Source of the DNA: Streptomyces sp. CMB-StM0423
GTDB lineage: Bacteria; Actinomycetota; Actinomycetes; Streptomycetales; Streptomycetaceae
Assembly (NCBI RefSeq): GCF_002847285.1
Contig: NZ_CP025407.1
Location: 2,606,501 to 2,670,500 of the forward strand
Reading direction: 5' to 3'
Length of the DNA stretch: 64,000 bases
Shown here: piece by piece, positions 7,771-15,814 of the stretch
How the letters are laid out: each line of letters opens with the position of its first letter
Position numbering within the stretch: position 1 is the first letter of the stretch
The notes under the pieces: model-generated
What the model was told of the DNA's origin: nothing
Database searches by the model: none
The model's input: the letters and a program-made list of their open reading frames with translations, nothing else
Program-made: the position numbers and the translations under genes

Positions 7771-9252
7771 TCAGCGCTTTTCGGGTTGCACGGGAATGTC
7801 GAACACCACCCGCGTGCCCCCCTCCGGCGCCCGCGCCATCGAAAACGTGCCCGCCAACTCCCCCTCGACCAGCGTGCGTACGATCTGCAGCCCGAGGCTC
7901 CCGGACGTCGCCGGGTCGAACCCCTCCGGCAGCCCCCGCCCGTCGTCCTGCACGGTGACCAGCAGCCGGCTGTCCTGCCGCCCGCTGGAGCGCAGCGCGG
8001 TGACCTCCACGCGCCCCGACTCCCCCGGCCCGAAGCCGTGTTCCAGGGCGTTCTGCAGCACCTCGGTCAGCACCATGGACAGCGGCGTGGCGACCTCCGC
8101 CTTGAGCACGCCGAAGCGGCCGGTGCGGCGGCCCGTCACCCGGCCCGGGTTGATCTCCGCCACCATCGCCACCACCCGGTCGGCGATCTCGTCGAACTCC
8201 ACGGTCTCGTCGAGGTTCTGCGACAGCGTCTCGTGCACGATGGCGATCGAGCCGACCCGCCGCACCGCCTCGTCCAGCGCCGCCCGCGCCCGCCCGTCGG
8301 GGTCCTCGGCGGCCAGCCGGCGCGACTGCAGCCGCAGCAGGGCGGCGACGGTCTGCAGGTTGTTCTTCACCCGGTGGTGGATCTCGCGGATCGTGGCGTC
8401 CTTGGTCATCAACTCGCGTTCGCGCCGCCGGATCTCGGTGACGTCGCGCAGCAGCACCAGCGACCCGATGCGCGTCCCGCGCGGCTTCAGCGGGATCGTA
8501 CGCAACTGGATGACGCCGCCGTTGCCCTCCACCTCCGCCTCCCGCGGCGCCCACCCGCTGGCGAGCTTGACCAGCGCCTCGTCCACCGGCTCCTTGCTGA
8601 CGGCCAGTTCCGAGGTGGCCTGGCCGAGGTGCCGGCCGACGAGGTCGGCGGCCTGGCCGAGGCGGTGGTAGGCGGAGAGCGCGTTGGGCGAGGCGTACTG
8701 CACGATGCCCTCCGCGTCGAGCCGGATGAGGCCGTCGCCGACCCGCGGCGAGGTCTCCGTGTCGCCCTGCTGCCCGGGGTAGGGGAACGCGCCCGCGGCG
8801 ATCATCTGCGCGAGGTCGGAGGCGCTCTGCAGATACGTCAGCTCCAGCCGGCTGGGGGTGCGCACGGTCAGCAGGTTGGTGTTGCGGGCGATGACGCCCA
8901 GGACGCGGCTCTCCCGGCGCACGGGGATGGATTCGATCCGTACGGGCACCTCCTCGCGCCACTCCGGGTCGCCCTCGCGCACGATCCGGCCCTCGTCGAG
9001 GGCCGCGTCGAGCATGGGGCGCCGGCCGCGCGGGACGGTGTGGCCGACCATGTCGTCCTGGTACGAGGTGGGGCCGGTGTTCGGGCGCATCTGGGCCACG
9101 GAGACGTAGCGGGCGCCGTCGACGGTCGGGACCCAGAGCACGAGGTCGGCGAAGGACAGGTCGGCGAGCAACTGCCACTCCGATACGAGGAGGTGCAGCC
9201 ACTCCAGGTCGGTCTCGCTCAGCGCCGTGTGCCGGCGGACGAGTTCGTTCAT
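7771..9252 (-). CDS. pdtaS: PdtaS-type cytosolic sensor histidine kinase
   Basis: A 493-residue soluble kinase. The N-terminal third is a GAF-like H_kinase_N domain, the middle a PAS domain (RVGDGLIRLDAEGIVQYASP), then a HisKA_2 domain with the phospho-histidine in TIREIHHRVKNNLQTVAALL, and a HATPase domain with LTEVLQNALEHGF and VQDDGRGLPEGF. This order matches mycobacterial PdtaS, whose partner PdtaR is an ANTAR antiterminator; no response regulator is adjacent here. The ATG at 9252 (MNELVRRH) is preferred to the GTG at 9261 on the family N-terminus. Confidence 0.88.
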   Translation of the reverse strand: MNELVRRHTALSETDLEWLHLLVSEWQLLADLSFADLVLWVPTVDGARYVSVAQMRPNTGPTSYQDDMVGHTVPRGRRPMLDAALDEGRIVREGDPEWREEVPVRIESIPVRRESRVLGVIARNTNLLTVRTPSRLELTYLQSASDLAQMIAAGAFPYPGQQGDTETSPRVGDGLIRLDAEGIVQYASPNALSAYHRLGQAADLVGRHLGQATSELAVSKEPVDEALVKLASGWAPREAEVEGNGGVIQLRTIPLKPRGTRIGSLVLLRDVTEIRRRERELMTKDATIREIHHRVKNNLQTVAALLRLQSRRLAAEDPDGRARAALDEAVRRVGSIAIVHETLSQNLDETVEFDEIADRVVAMVAEINPGRVTGRRTGRFGVLKAEVATPLSMVLTEVLQNALEHGFGPGESGRVEVTALRSSGRQDSRLLVTVQDDGRGLPEGFDPATSGSLGLQIVRTLVEGELAGTFSMARAPEGGTRVVFDIPVQPEKR

Positions 9253-9578
9253 GGACGGCACACCTGGAGCCTACCGGCGGCGCCCCGAAGCACCCGAAGC
9301 CCGCCTCGGCGACAGCGGGCCGGAGGCGGGACGGCCGTACGTGCGCCGGCCGCCACGGCCGGGCCGCGCGCCGCGGCGAAGCCGCCGGCGCCCGCGGTGC
9401 GGGCCACGGGCCATCACGCACTTCGGGCCGCGGTGCCTGGACCGGGACCCTCAACCCGTCCGGCACCGCGGCCCGGAGCCAAGCACCGGTGCGCGCGCCG
9501 CGAAGTGTGCGGCCCCGCGGCGTCGCAACCGGTGAGGAGGCCGGGACGCAGTCAGGGCAGAGAACGTCTCGGGCCTCG

Positions 9579-9607
9579 TTCCGCCCCGTCGTGCGGAAGG
9601 GGCGGAA
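9579..9607 (-). terminator. Hairpin downstream of the TetR gene
   Basis: TTCCGCCCC and GGGGCGGAA form a 9-bp stem with an 11-base loop, beginning about 40 bases past the TetR stop codon. It may end the TetR transcript. The remaining 326 bases down to the kinase start at 9252 show no further gene. Confidence 0.5.
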
Positions 9608-9620
9608 GCCTGACAAGCAT

Positions 9621-9636
9621 TGTGGACTAGACCACT
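9621..9636. promoter_or_regulatory. dre-like box (DasR-responsive element) near the TetR stop
   Basis: TGTGGACTAGACCACT matches the published dre consensus A(G/C)TGGTCTAGACCA(G/C)T at 14 of 16 positions, with a perfect CTAG centre. It lies ten bases past the TetR stop and 369 bases upstream of the histidine kinase, before the hairpin at 9579-9607. Its target is therefore unclear. Confidence 0.5.
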
Positions 9637-9645
9637 CCCGGCTGT

Positions 9646-10278
9646 CTACGCCCCGGACGCACCGACTTGGCCGTCCGCCGCCGACGCCGTGAAGCCCGCC
9701 GCGGCGACCTCCGCCACCCGTTGCAGCAGCTCCCGGTCGGCACCGTCCCTGGCCTGGGAGGACATGCCCTGGAGGACGGCCCCGGCGTAGGTCGCGAGCT
9801 TCTCCGCGTCGGTCCCGGGCGGCAGCACGCCCGCGGTCACGTCGGCCTGGACGCGCGCGGTCATGGCGGCGAGGTTGAGGGCGCGCAGCTCGCGCATCTT
9901 GGTCACCACCTCGGGGGTGGTGGCGCTCACGCCGACGCTGAGCACCATGCAGCCGCGGGGGTGGTCCGGCGCGGTGTACCCGACGGCGGCCTCGCGCAGG
10001 ATGCGGGTGAAGGCGGCGACGGCGGTGGGCTCCTCGGCCATCGCGCGGTCGATGAACGTGCCGTTGTCGGTCGTCGCGTACGCCTCGACGGCGGCGTCGA
10101 AGAGCGCCTTCTTGTCGCCGAAGGCGGCGTACAGGCTGGGCGCGCCGATGCCGAGGACGCGGGTGAGGTCGGCGACGGAGGTGGCCTCGTAGCCGTGCCT
10201 CCAGAAGGCGTACAGGGCCTTCTCCAGCGCTTCGTCGCGGTCGAAGGAGCGGGGGCGCCCGCGCTGCTTGGTGGCCAT
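9646..10278 (-). CDS. TetR-family repressor
   Basis: 210 residues. The N-terminal helix-turn-helix reads GRPRSFDRDEALEKALYAFW then VADLTRVLGIGAPSLYAAFG. The C-terminal half is a ligand domain typical of TetR_C_13-like regulators of oxidoreductase genes. The ATG at 10278 (MATKQRGRPRSF) is the conventional start for this subgroup; the longer in-frame N-terminus lacks homology-like features. It is divergent from a short-chain dehydrogenase gene across 80 bases that hold two palindromes. Confidence 0.9.
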   Translation of the reverse strand: MATKQRGRPRSFDRDEALEKALYAFWRHGYEATSVADLTRVLGIGAPSLYAAFGDKKALFDAAVEAYATTDNGTFIDRAMAEEPTAVAAFTRILREAAVGYTAPDHPRGCMVLSVGVSATTPEVVTKMRELRALNLAAMTARVQADVTAGVLPPGTDAEKLATYAGAVLQGMSSQARDGADRELLQRVAEVAAAGFTASAADGQVGASGA

Positions 10279-10291
10279 GGAAACAATTCTA

Positions 10292-10347
10292 TAGCGCCCG
10301 CTAGACAATATGATACGGTCCTTTCTGTAGCGACCTTTACAGAAAGG
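10292..10347. promoter_or_regulatory. TetR operator region between the TetR and SDR genes
   Basis: The main element is a perfect 10+10 inverted repeat: CCTTTCTGTA at 10320-10329 and TACAGAAAGG at 10338-10347, with an 8-base spacer. Its right arm runs into the purine-rich ribosome-binding site of the dehydrogenase. A second small palindrome TAGCG-CC-CGCTA sits at 10292-10303, 14 bases before the TetR start. Together they fit autorepression and repression of the neighbour. Confidence 0.75.
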
Positions 10348-10358
10348 GGGGCGCAGCC

Positions 10359-11111
10359 ATGGGCGCGCTCACCGGCAGGACGGCACTGGTCACGGGCGCA
10401 AGCCGCGGGATCGGCAGGGCGATCGCGGAGCGGCTGGGGCGGGACGGCGCACGGGTCGCCGTGCACTACGGCAGCAACGAGGCGGCGGCGAAGGAGACCG
10501 TCGCCGCGATCGAGGCGGCCGGCGGCGAGGCGTTCGCGATCAGGGCCGAGCTGGGCGTGCCGGGCGACGCGGCGGCGCTGTGGGCGGAGTTCGACCGGCA
10601 CGCGGACGGGCTCGACATCCTCGTCAACAACGCGGGGGTGGCACTCCAGGCGCTCATCGAGGACACCGACGAGGCCGACTTCGACCGGCTGTTCGCGGTG
10701 AACACCAAGGCGCCGTTCTTCGTCACCAAGCTGGGGCTGTCCCGGCTGCGGGACGGCGGGCGCATCGTCAACGTCTCCACGGTGGCCACGCACGCCGCGC
10801 TGATGCCGACGCTGCTGGCGTACACGATGACGAAGAGCGCGGTCGACGCCTTCACCAAGTTCCTGTCGAAGTCCGTGGGCGAGCGGGGCATCACCGTCAA
10901 CGCCGTCGCGCCCGGCGCCCTGGACACCGACATGAACGCGGCCTGGCTGCGCGACAACGACGACGCGAAGGCGGGCATGGCGGCGATGTCGCCGCTCGGC
11001 CGGATCCCGGACGTCAGCGAGGTCGCGGACACCGTGGCGTATCTGGTCTCCGGTGACGCCAAGGTGCTCACGGGCGCGTACGTCGACGTCTCCGGCGGCG
11101 TGCTGCTGTAG
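10359..11111 (+). CDS. Short-chain dehydrogenase/reductase (FabG-like)
   Basis: A 250-residue classical SDR. The cofactor motif is in LVTGASRGIGRA, the NNAG motif in LVNNAGVALQAL, the catalytic serine in VNVSTVATH, and the YxxxK pair in YTMTKSAVDAF. The C-terminus GAYVDVSGG is usual for the family. It likely reduces or oxidises a small carbonyl compound with NAD(P)H; the substrate is not deducible. Control by the divergent TetR protein is likely. Confidence 0.9.
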   Translation: MGALTGRTALVTGASRGIGRAIAERLGRDGARVAVHYGSNEAAAKETVAAIEAAGGEAFAIRAELGVPGDAAALWAEFDRHADGLDILVNNAGVALQALIEDTDEADFDRLFAVNTKAPFFVTKLGLSRLRDGGRIVNVSTVATHAALMPTLLAYTMTKSAVDAFTKFLSKSVGERGITVNAVAPGALDTDMNAAWLRDNDDAKAGMAAMSPLGRIPDVSEVADTVAYLVSGDAKVLTGAYVDVSGGVLL

Positions 11112-11122
11112 CCCGTGCGAAA

Positions 11123-11163
11123 GGCGACGGCCCCGGCTCCGCGAGGGAGCCGGGGCCGTCGCC
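11123..11163. terminator. Strong bidirectional hairpin terminator
   Basis: An 18-bp perfect stem (GGCGACGGCCCCGGCTCC and its complement) with a five-base loop separates the convergent SDR and SIS-domain genes. Confidence 0.85.
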
Positions 11164-11180
11164 CGTACGCGATCAGGTGC

Positions 11181-12230
11181 TCAGCGGGTCTCCGTGACCT
11201 TCGCCAGCGAGCGCGGGGCGTCCGGGTCCTGGCCGCGGGCGATGGTGACCTCGTACGCGAGCAGTTGCAGCGGCAGGATCTCCAGGATCGGCTGCACCTC
11301 CTCCGCCACGCCCGCCGTGGGCAGGGCGAAGCCCCCCGCGGCGGCGTCGACCTGCGCCTGCGGGCCGATGACGACGAGGTCGGCGCCACGGTCCCGCAGC
11401 CGGTCGAGGACGGGCTGCAGCGCCTCGCCGCCGCGGCCGTCGGTGACGATGGCGATGACCGGCGAGACGTTGTCGACCATGGCCAGCGGCCCGTGCAGCA
11501 GGTCCGCGCCGGAGTAGGAGAGCGCCGGGATGTACGACGTCTCCATCAGCTTCAGCGCCGCCTCCTTGGCCGTCGGATAGCCGTAGCCGCGCGAGGTGAG
11601 GACCATCCGCTCGGCGAAGCGGTAGCGCTGCGCCAGGGCCTTCACCTCGTCCTGCCGGGCGAGGATCTGCCCGGCCAGCTCCGGCAGCACCGCCGCCGCT
11701 TCACCCTGTCCGCCGCGCATGCCCTCCACGAACAGGTAGAGCGCCAGCAGCGAGGCGGTGTACGTCTTGGTCGCGGGCAGCGCCTTCTCCGGGCCCGCCT
11801 GGACGTCGATGTGGTACTCGCTGACGCCGGCCAGCGGCGAGTCCGGGTTGTTGGTCACGGCCAGCGTGATCGCGCCGGCCTCGCGGGCGGCCTGCGTGGA
11901 GGCGACGAGGTCGGGCGAGCCGCCGGACTGGCTGACTGTGATCACCAGCACGTCGGTGAGGTCCGGCTTGGCCTCGTACGCCGTGGTGGTGGACATCGAG
12001 GTCAGCCCGCACGGCAGCCCGAGCCGGACCTCCAGCAGGTACTTGGCGTACAGCGCGGCGTTGTCCGACGTGCCCCGCGCGGTCAGCAGGACGAAGCGCG
12101 GGGAGCGGGCCGCGATCGCCCCGGCGACCCTGCGGATCTCCGGGGCGCCGTGCGCCAGGACGCGGCGCAGGGCCTCGGGCTGTTCGGCCATCTCGCCGGC
12201 CATGATCCGGCCCGGCTGGGCGGCAGTCAT
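11181..12230 (-). CDS. SIS-domain aminosugar-phosphate isomerase/deaminase
   Basis: 349 residues with two SIS domains like the isomerase half of GlmS (NagB-II/AgaS type). Phosphosugar-binding motifs are seen in LTARGTSDNAALYAKYL, VSQSGGSPD and LTSRGYGYPTAKEAALKLME. The glutaminase domain of GlmS is absent, which fits a deaminase of glucosamine-6-phosphate or a related sugar phosphate. GGAGG precedes the ATG at 12230. Its place downstream of the GH3 glucosaminidase and the das genes puts it in the pathway from chitobiose to fructose-6-phosphate. Confidence 0.85.
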   Translation of the reverse strand: MTAAQPGRIMAGEMAEQPEALRRVLAHGAPEIRRVAGAIAARSPRFVLLTARGTSDNAALYAKYLLEVRLGLPCGLTSMSTTTAYEAKPDLTDVLVITVSQSGGSPDLVASTQAAREAGAITLAVTNNPDSPLAGVSEYHIDVQAGPEKALPATKTYTASLLALYLFVEGMRGGQGEAAAVLPELAGQILARQDEVKALAQRYRFAERMVLTSRGYGYPTAKEAALKLMETSYIPALSYSGADLLHGPLAMVDNVSPVIAIVTDGRGGEALQPVLDRLRDRGADLVVIGPQAQVDAAAGGFALPTAGVAEEVQPILEILPLQLLAYEVTIARGQDPDAPRSLAKVTETR

Positions 12231-12278
12231 GCGGGGTGCCTCCGTAATGCGGTGTCAGGTGGTACGGGCGGGTGGCGG

Positions 12279-13850
12279 TCAGGCCCCGGCGCCCTTGCCG
12301 GTGATGACCTCCGCGGCGGCGCGCCCGCAGACGCGGGCGGCACCGTGTGTCGCGATGTGCGGCGCCCCGCGCGGCGGCGCCTGCGGCACACCCATCTCCA
12401 CCACGACGGTGTCGGGACGGGCGGCGAGCAGGGCGTCGAGCGCGTCCGCCATCCAGGGGTGGCGGTGGACGTCGCGCACCACTGCGACGATCCTACGATC
12501 ACCCGCCGCCGCGAGCACATTTGCCGTCAGCGCCGACAAACCCTCCCGGCTCGCCGCCCTGCCGCCACCGCCGGCGGCGGCGCCCAGCGCCGAGCCGTCG
12601 AAGACCGCGGACTCGGTGCCGGGCAGCGCGCGCTCCAGCTCCGCGCCGACGCCCCACGGGGTCTCCTGCCCCACCGCGATGCTGGCCACCGGCGTGAACC
12701 CGGCGACGTACACCGGCCCGGCCGGCGGCTCGTAGCCCGCCGCCCCCGTGACGCGCAGCGCCCGACGGGCCGCGGCCTGGCCGACGCCGGGGTCCGGCGC
12801 GATCCCCTCCACCGCGCCGGACGCCGCTGACGCCGACCAGGCCGCCAGCGCCCGTACCCGGGCAGCGGCATCGGCGAGCCGCTCCTCGGGCAGGTCACCG
12901 CTGCGCACCGCGGCCACCAGGGCGTCGCGGGTGCGCAGCACGATCTCCTCGTCGCCGCGGGCGCCGATGCACATCGCGTCGGCACCGGCCGCGGCGGCCC
13001 GTACGGCACCGCCCTCGATGCCGTACGTCGCGGCGATGGCCTGCATCTCCAGCGCGTCCGTGATGATCAGGCCGGTGAAGCCGAGCCCGCCGTCGGCGAC
13101 GGGGGCGCGCAGCAGGCCGGTGAGCACCGCGGGGCTGACCGTGGCGGGCACGTCGGTGCGCAGCGCGGGCAGCAGGATGTGCGCGCTCATCACGGCCTTG
13201 GTGCCGGCCGCGATCGCGGCCCGGAACGGCACCAGCTCGCGCTCGCGCAGCACGTCGACGGGGACGTCGATGCGCGGCATGGCGTGGTGCGAGTCGACGT
13301 TGGTGTCGCCGTGGCCGGGGAAGTGCTTGGCGCAGGCGCTGACGCCCGCGTCCTGGAGGCCCTCGATGTACGCGGCCGTGTGCCGGGCGACGAGCGCGGG
13401 GTCCGCGCCGAAGGAGCGCGCGCCGATGACCGGGTTGCCGGGGTTGGAGTTGACGTCGGCGGACGGCGCCCAGTCGAGGTTGACGCCGACCTCGGCGAGC
13501 CGGCGGCCCAGCTCGCGGGCGACGGCCCGGGTCAGCCCGGGGTCGTCGACCGCGCCGAGGGCGAGGTTGCCGGGGAACGAGGAGCCGGTGCGCACCTCAA
13601 GGCGGGTGACGTCGCCGCCCTCCTCGTCCATCGCCACCAGCACGTCGGTCCTGGCGGCGCGCAGCCGCGCGGTGAGCCGGGCGACCTGCTCGGGGTTCTC
13701 GATGTTGCGGCCGAAGAGCCCGACGCCGGTCAGCCCCTCGTCGAGGCGGCGCAGTACCCAGTCCGGGGGCGTGGTGCCCAGGAAGCTCGGCTGCAGTACG
13801 GCGAGGGCGTCCCGGGTCAGGGTGTCGGTGCTCCCTGCGAGTGTCGTCAT
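12279..13850 (-). CDS. dasD: Family 3 beta-N-acetylglucosaminidase
   Basis: 523 residues. The GH3 catalytic domain has the NagZ-type motif KHFPGHGDTNVDSH at 175-188, which supplies the His/Asp acid-base dyad, and the nucleophile Asp265 in IITDALEMQ. A C-terminal alpha/beta domain follows (from about 370). There is no signal peptide, so it acts in the cytoplasm, where it would split imported N,N'-diacetylchitobiose into N-acetylglucosamine. It follows dasC by 60 bases. The name dasD is used from memory for the glucosaminidase next to dasABC in S. coelicolor. Confidence 0.88.
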   Translation of the reverse strand: MTTLAGSTDTLTRDALAVLQPSFLGTTPPDWVLRRLDEGLTGVGLFGRNIENPEQVARLTARLRAARTDVLVAMDEEGGDVTRLEVRTGSSFPGNLALGAVDDPGLTRAVARELGRRLAEVGVNLDWAPSADVNSNPGNPVIGARSFGADPALVARHTAAYIEGLQDAGVSACAKHFPGHGDTNVDSHHAMPRIDVPVDVLRERELVPFRAAIAAGTKAVMSAHILLPALRTDVPATVSPAVLTGLLRAPVADGGLGFTGLIITDALEMQAIAATYGIEGGAVRAAAAGADAMCIGARGDEEIVLRTRDALVAAVRSGDLPEERLADAAARVRALAAWSASAASGAVEGIAPDPGVGQAAARRALRVTGAAGYEPPAGPVYVAGFTPVASIAVGQETPWGVGAELERALPGTESAVFDGSALGAAAGGGGRAASREGLSALTANVLAAAGDRRIVAVVRDVHRHPWMADALDALLAARPDTVVVEMGVPQAPPRGAPHIATHGAARVCGRAAAEVITGKGAGA

Positions 13851-13872
13851 GGCCGTCGTGCTGTCCCTTCCC

Positions 13873-13892
13873 GCGGCGGGTGGTTCCGCCGC
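13873..13892 (-). other. Small hairpin between dasC and the GH3 gene
   Basis: GCGGCGG and CCGCCGC form a 7-bp stem with a six-base loop in the 60-base gap between dasC and the downstream glucosaminidase. It may reduce read-through or protect the upstream mRNA. Confidence 0.4.
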
Positions 13893-13910
13893 AGCTTACG
13901 AGGTGGTACG

Positions 13911-14741
13911 TCAGCCCTTCACGGCACCGGCGGTGAGGCCGGAGGTGACCTTCCGCTGCAGGTACAGGAAGAGCAGCAGGATGGGCAGGGCGAACAGCGA
14001 CGCGGCGGCCATGGTGGCACCCCAGTCGTCGCCGAACTGGGTCTGGAACTGGGACAGCCACAGCGGCAGGGTCTGCGCCTCGGCCTCCTTGTTGAGGACC
14101 AGCACCATCGGGAACTCGTTCCAGGCGGTGATGAAGCCGAAGAGCGAGGTGGCCATGAGGCCCGGCGCCAGCAGCGGGAAGATCACCTTGCGGAACGCCT
14201 GGACCCGGGTGGCGCCGTCGACCATGGCCGCCTCTTCGAGGTCCTTGGGCACCGCGGCCACGTAGGTGCGCAGCGTCAGGATGGTCAGCGGCAGCACCAT
14301 CACGGTGTAGAAGAGCGTGAGCGGCACCAGACTGTTCAGCATGTCCGCGTCGCGCACCAGCATGTACACCGAGATGACCATGACCTCCCAGGGCGCCATC
14401 TGCGCGAACATGAAGATCAGGATGATGCCGGTACGGCCCCGGAAGCGCATCCGCGCCAGGGCGAAGGACGCGATGAGGGCGATGAGCAGCGAGAAGCCGA
14501 CCGCCAGCAGGGTCACCGTGAGCGAGTTCTTCCAGAAGTTCCAGAAGTTGTCGGCGTCGAAGGCCGTGCGGTAGTGCTCGAAGGTCGGGTCCATCGGGAA
14601 CCAGACCGGATCCTCGCTGATGATGTCGCCGGTCGGCTTGAACGACGTGGCGAACATCCAGTACACGGGGAAGAGGAAGATGACGAACAGCACCATGGCC
14701 GTCGCGTTGGGCCAGAAGCGGCCGATGAACGAGCGCCTCAC
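13911..14741 (-). CDS. dasC: Chitobiose ABC transporter permease DasC
   Basis: 276 residues with six membrane helices, a MalG-type permease. The EAA loop that docks the ATPase is in LEEAAMVDGATRVQAFRKVI followed by PLLAPGLMA. The GTG at 14741 overlaps the dasB stop (GTGA), so the two are coupled. The cluster encodes no ATPase; in Streptomyces the shared ATPase MsiK, encoded elsewhere, energises DasABC. Confidence 0.93.
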   Translation of the reverse strand: MRRSFIGRFWPNATAMVLFVIFLFPVYWMFATSFKPTGDIISEDPVWFPMDPTFEHYRTAFDADNFWNFWKNSLTVTLLAVGFSLLIALIASFALARMRFRGRTGIILIFMFAQMAPWEVMVISVYMLVRDADMLNSLVPLTLFYTVMVLPLTILTLRTYVAAVPKDLEEAAMVDGATRVQAFRKVIFPLLAPGLMATSLFGFITAWNEFPMVLVLNKEAEAQTLPLWLSQFQTQFGDDWGATMAAASLFALPILLLFLYLQRKVTSGLTAGAVKG

Positions 14742-15724
14742 GAGTCTTCCCTCTCCTGCTTCATGACCATGCGGATGTAGTACGACGTCAGCCCCATCAG
14801 GACCAGGATCGTGAGCACGGAGATCGCCGCGCCCATGCCGTAGTGCTGGTTGCCGACGCCCTCGACGAAGGCGTAGACGGGGAGCGTCTCGGTGAGCCGG
14901 TCGGGGCCGCCGCCGTTGATCGCGTAGACGTGCGGGAACGCCTTGAAGATCCAGATGATCTCCAGGAACGTGGTGGCGAGCAGGAACGGCTTGATGAAGG
15001 GGAAGGTCACCGAGGTGAACGTGCGCCAGGCGCCGGCGCCGTCGAGGCCCGCGGCCTCGTACAGTTCCTTGGCGATCGTGGTCGTGGCGGCGTAGAGGTT
15101 GATCGCCACGAACGGGATCGACGTCCAGACGAGCATCACCGTGATCACGAAGAAGGTGGAGAACTGGCTGCTGGTCCAGGAGTAGTCGGCCATGGAGTGC
15201 CAGCCGAGCTTGTCCAGGATCCAGTTGACGACGCCGTAGCGCTCGGCGAACAGCCACTGGTAGACGGTGGTGGCGGCGATGATGGGCATGGCCCAGGCGA
15301 GCACGAGCGCCATCAGCAGGGTCAGCCGCATCTTGCGGCCGAGCCGGGCGAGCAGCAGCCCGACGAGGGTGCCGAGCACCATGATGAGCGTGACGTTGAC
15401 GGCGGTGAAGAGCACCGTCCGGAGCGTGACGCGCCAGAAGTCCTCGCCGCCGAGGACATCGGTGTAGTTGTCGAAGCCGTTCCACTCGGTGAGGTGCTGG
15501 ATCAGCTCCTTCATGCCCAGCTTCTGGAACGACAGGATGCCGTTCTTCACCAGCGGGTAGCCGAGCAGCACGGTGGTGATCGCCAGCGCGGGCAGGAGCA
15601 GCAGGTACGGGAGGGCGCCGGCGGAGCCCTGGGCCTTGCGGTGGCGTCCGGGCGGTGGGGGTGGTGTCGTACGGGCGCGGCCTCTGGCCTTCTCGGCTGC
15701 CGGCCTCGGTATCTGCACAGTCAT
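14738..15724 (-). CDS. dasB: Chitobiose ABC transporter permease DasB
   Basis: 328 residues, MalF-type permease: a 35-residue Pro/Arg-rich cytosolic N-terminus, then six helices starting at LPYLLLLPALAITTVLLGYP. The EAA loop is in YEAAGLDGAGAWRTFTSVTF. It pairs with DasC to form the channel for N,N'-diacetylchitobiose. It is separated from dasA by 90 bases holding an 18-bp hairpin. Confidence 0.93.
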   Translation of the reverse strand: MTVQIPRPAAEKARGRARTTPPPPPGRHRKAQGSAGALPYLLLLPALAITTVLLGYPLVKNGILSFQKLGMKELIQHLTEWNGFDNYTDVLGGEDFWRVTLRTVLFTAVNVTLIMVLGTLVGLLLARLGRKMRLTLLMALVLAWAMPIIAATTVYQWLFAERYGVVNWILDKLGWHSMADYSWTSSQFSTFFVITVMLVWTSIPFVAINLYAATTTIAKELYEAAGLDGAGAWRTFTSVTFPFIKPFLLATTFLEIIWIFKAFPHVYAINGGGPDRLTETLPVYAFVEGVGNQHYGMGAAISVLTILVLMGLTSYYIRMVMKQEREDS

Positions 15725-15767
15725 GATGCGGCGATCTCTTCGGGACGAGGTGGTTTCGGACCCGCGG

Positions 15768-15806
15768 GTGCGGGCGGGGCCGGGTCGTACCCGGTCCCGC
15801 CCGCAC
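15768..15806 (-). other. Intercistronic stem-loop between dasA and dasB
   Basis: An 18-bp stem (one G-U pair) with a three-base loop, starting GTGCGGGCGG at 15768, lies nine bases past the dasA stop. Stem-loops in this position after binding-protein genes typically stabilise the upstream message or attenuate transcription, which gives more binding protein than permease. Confidence 0.75.
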
Positions 15807-15814
15807 GATGACGC

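Noticed and set aside
13851..13910. dre site upstream of the GH3 gene
   Set aside because: The gap holds AGGTGGTACG and a small hairpin but no ACCA/TGGT dyad.
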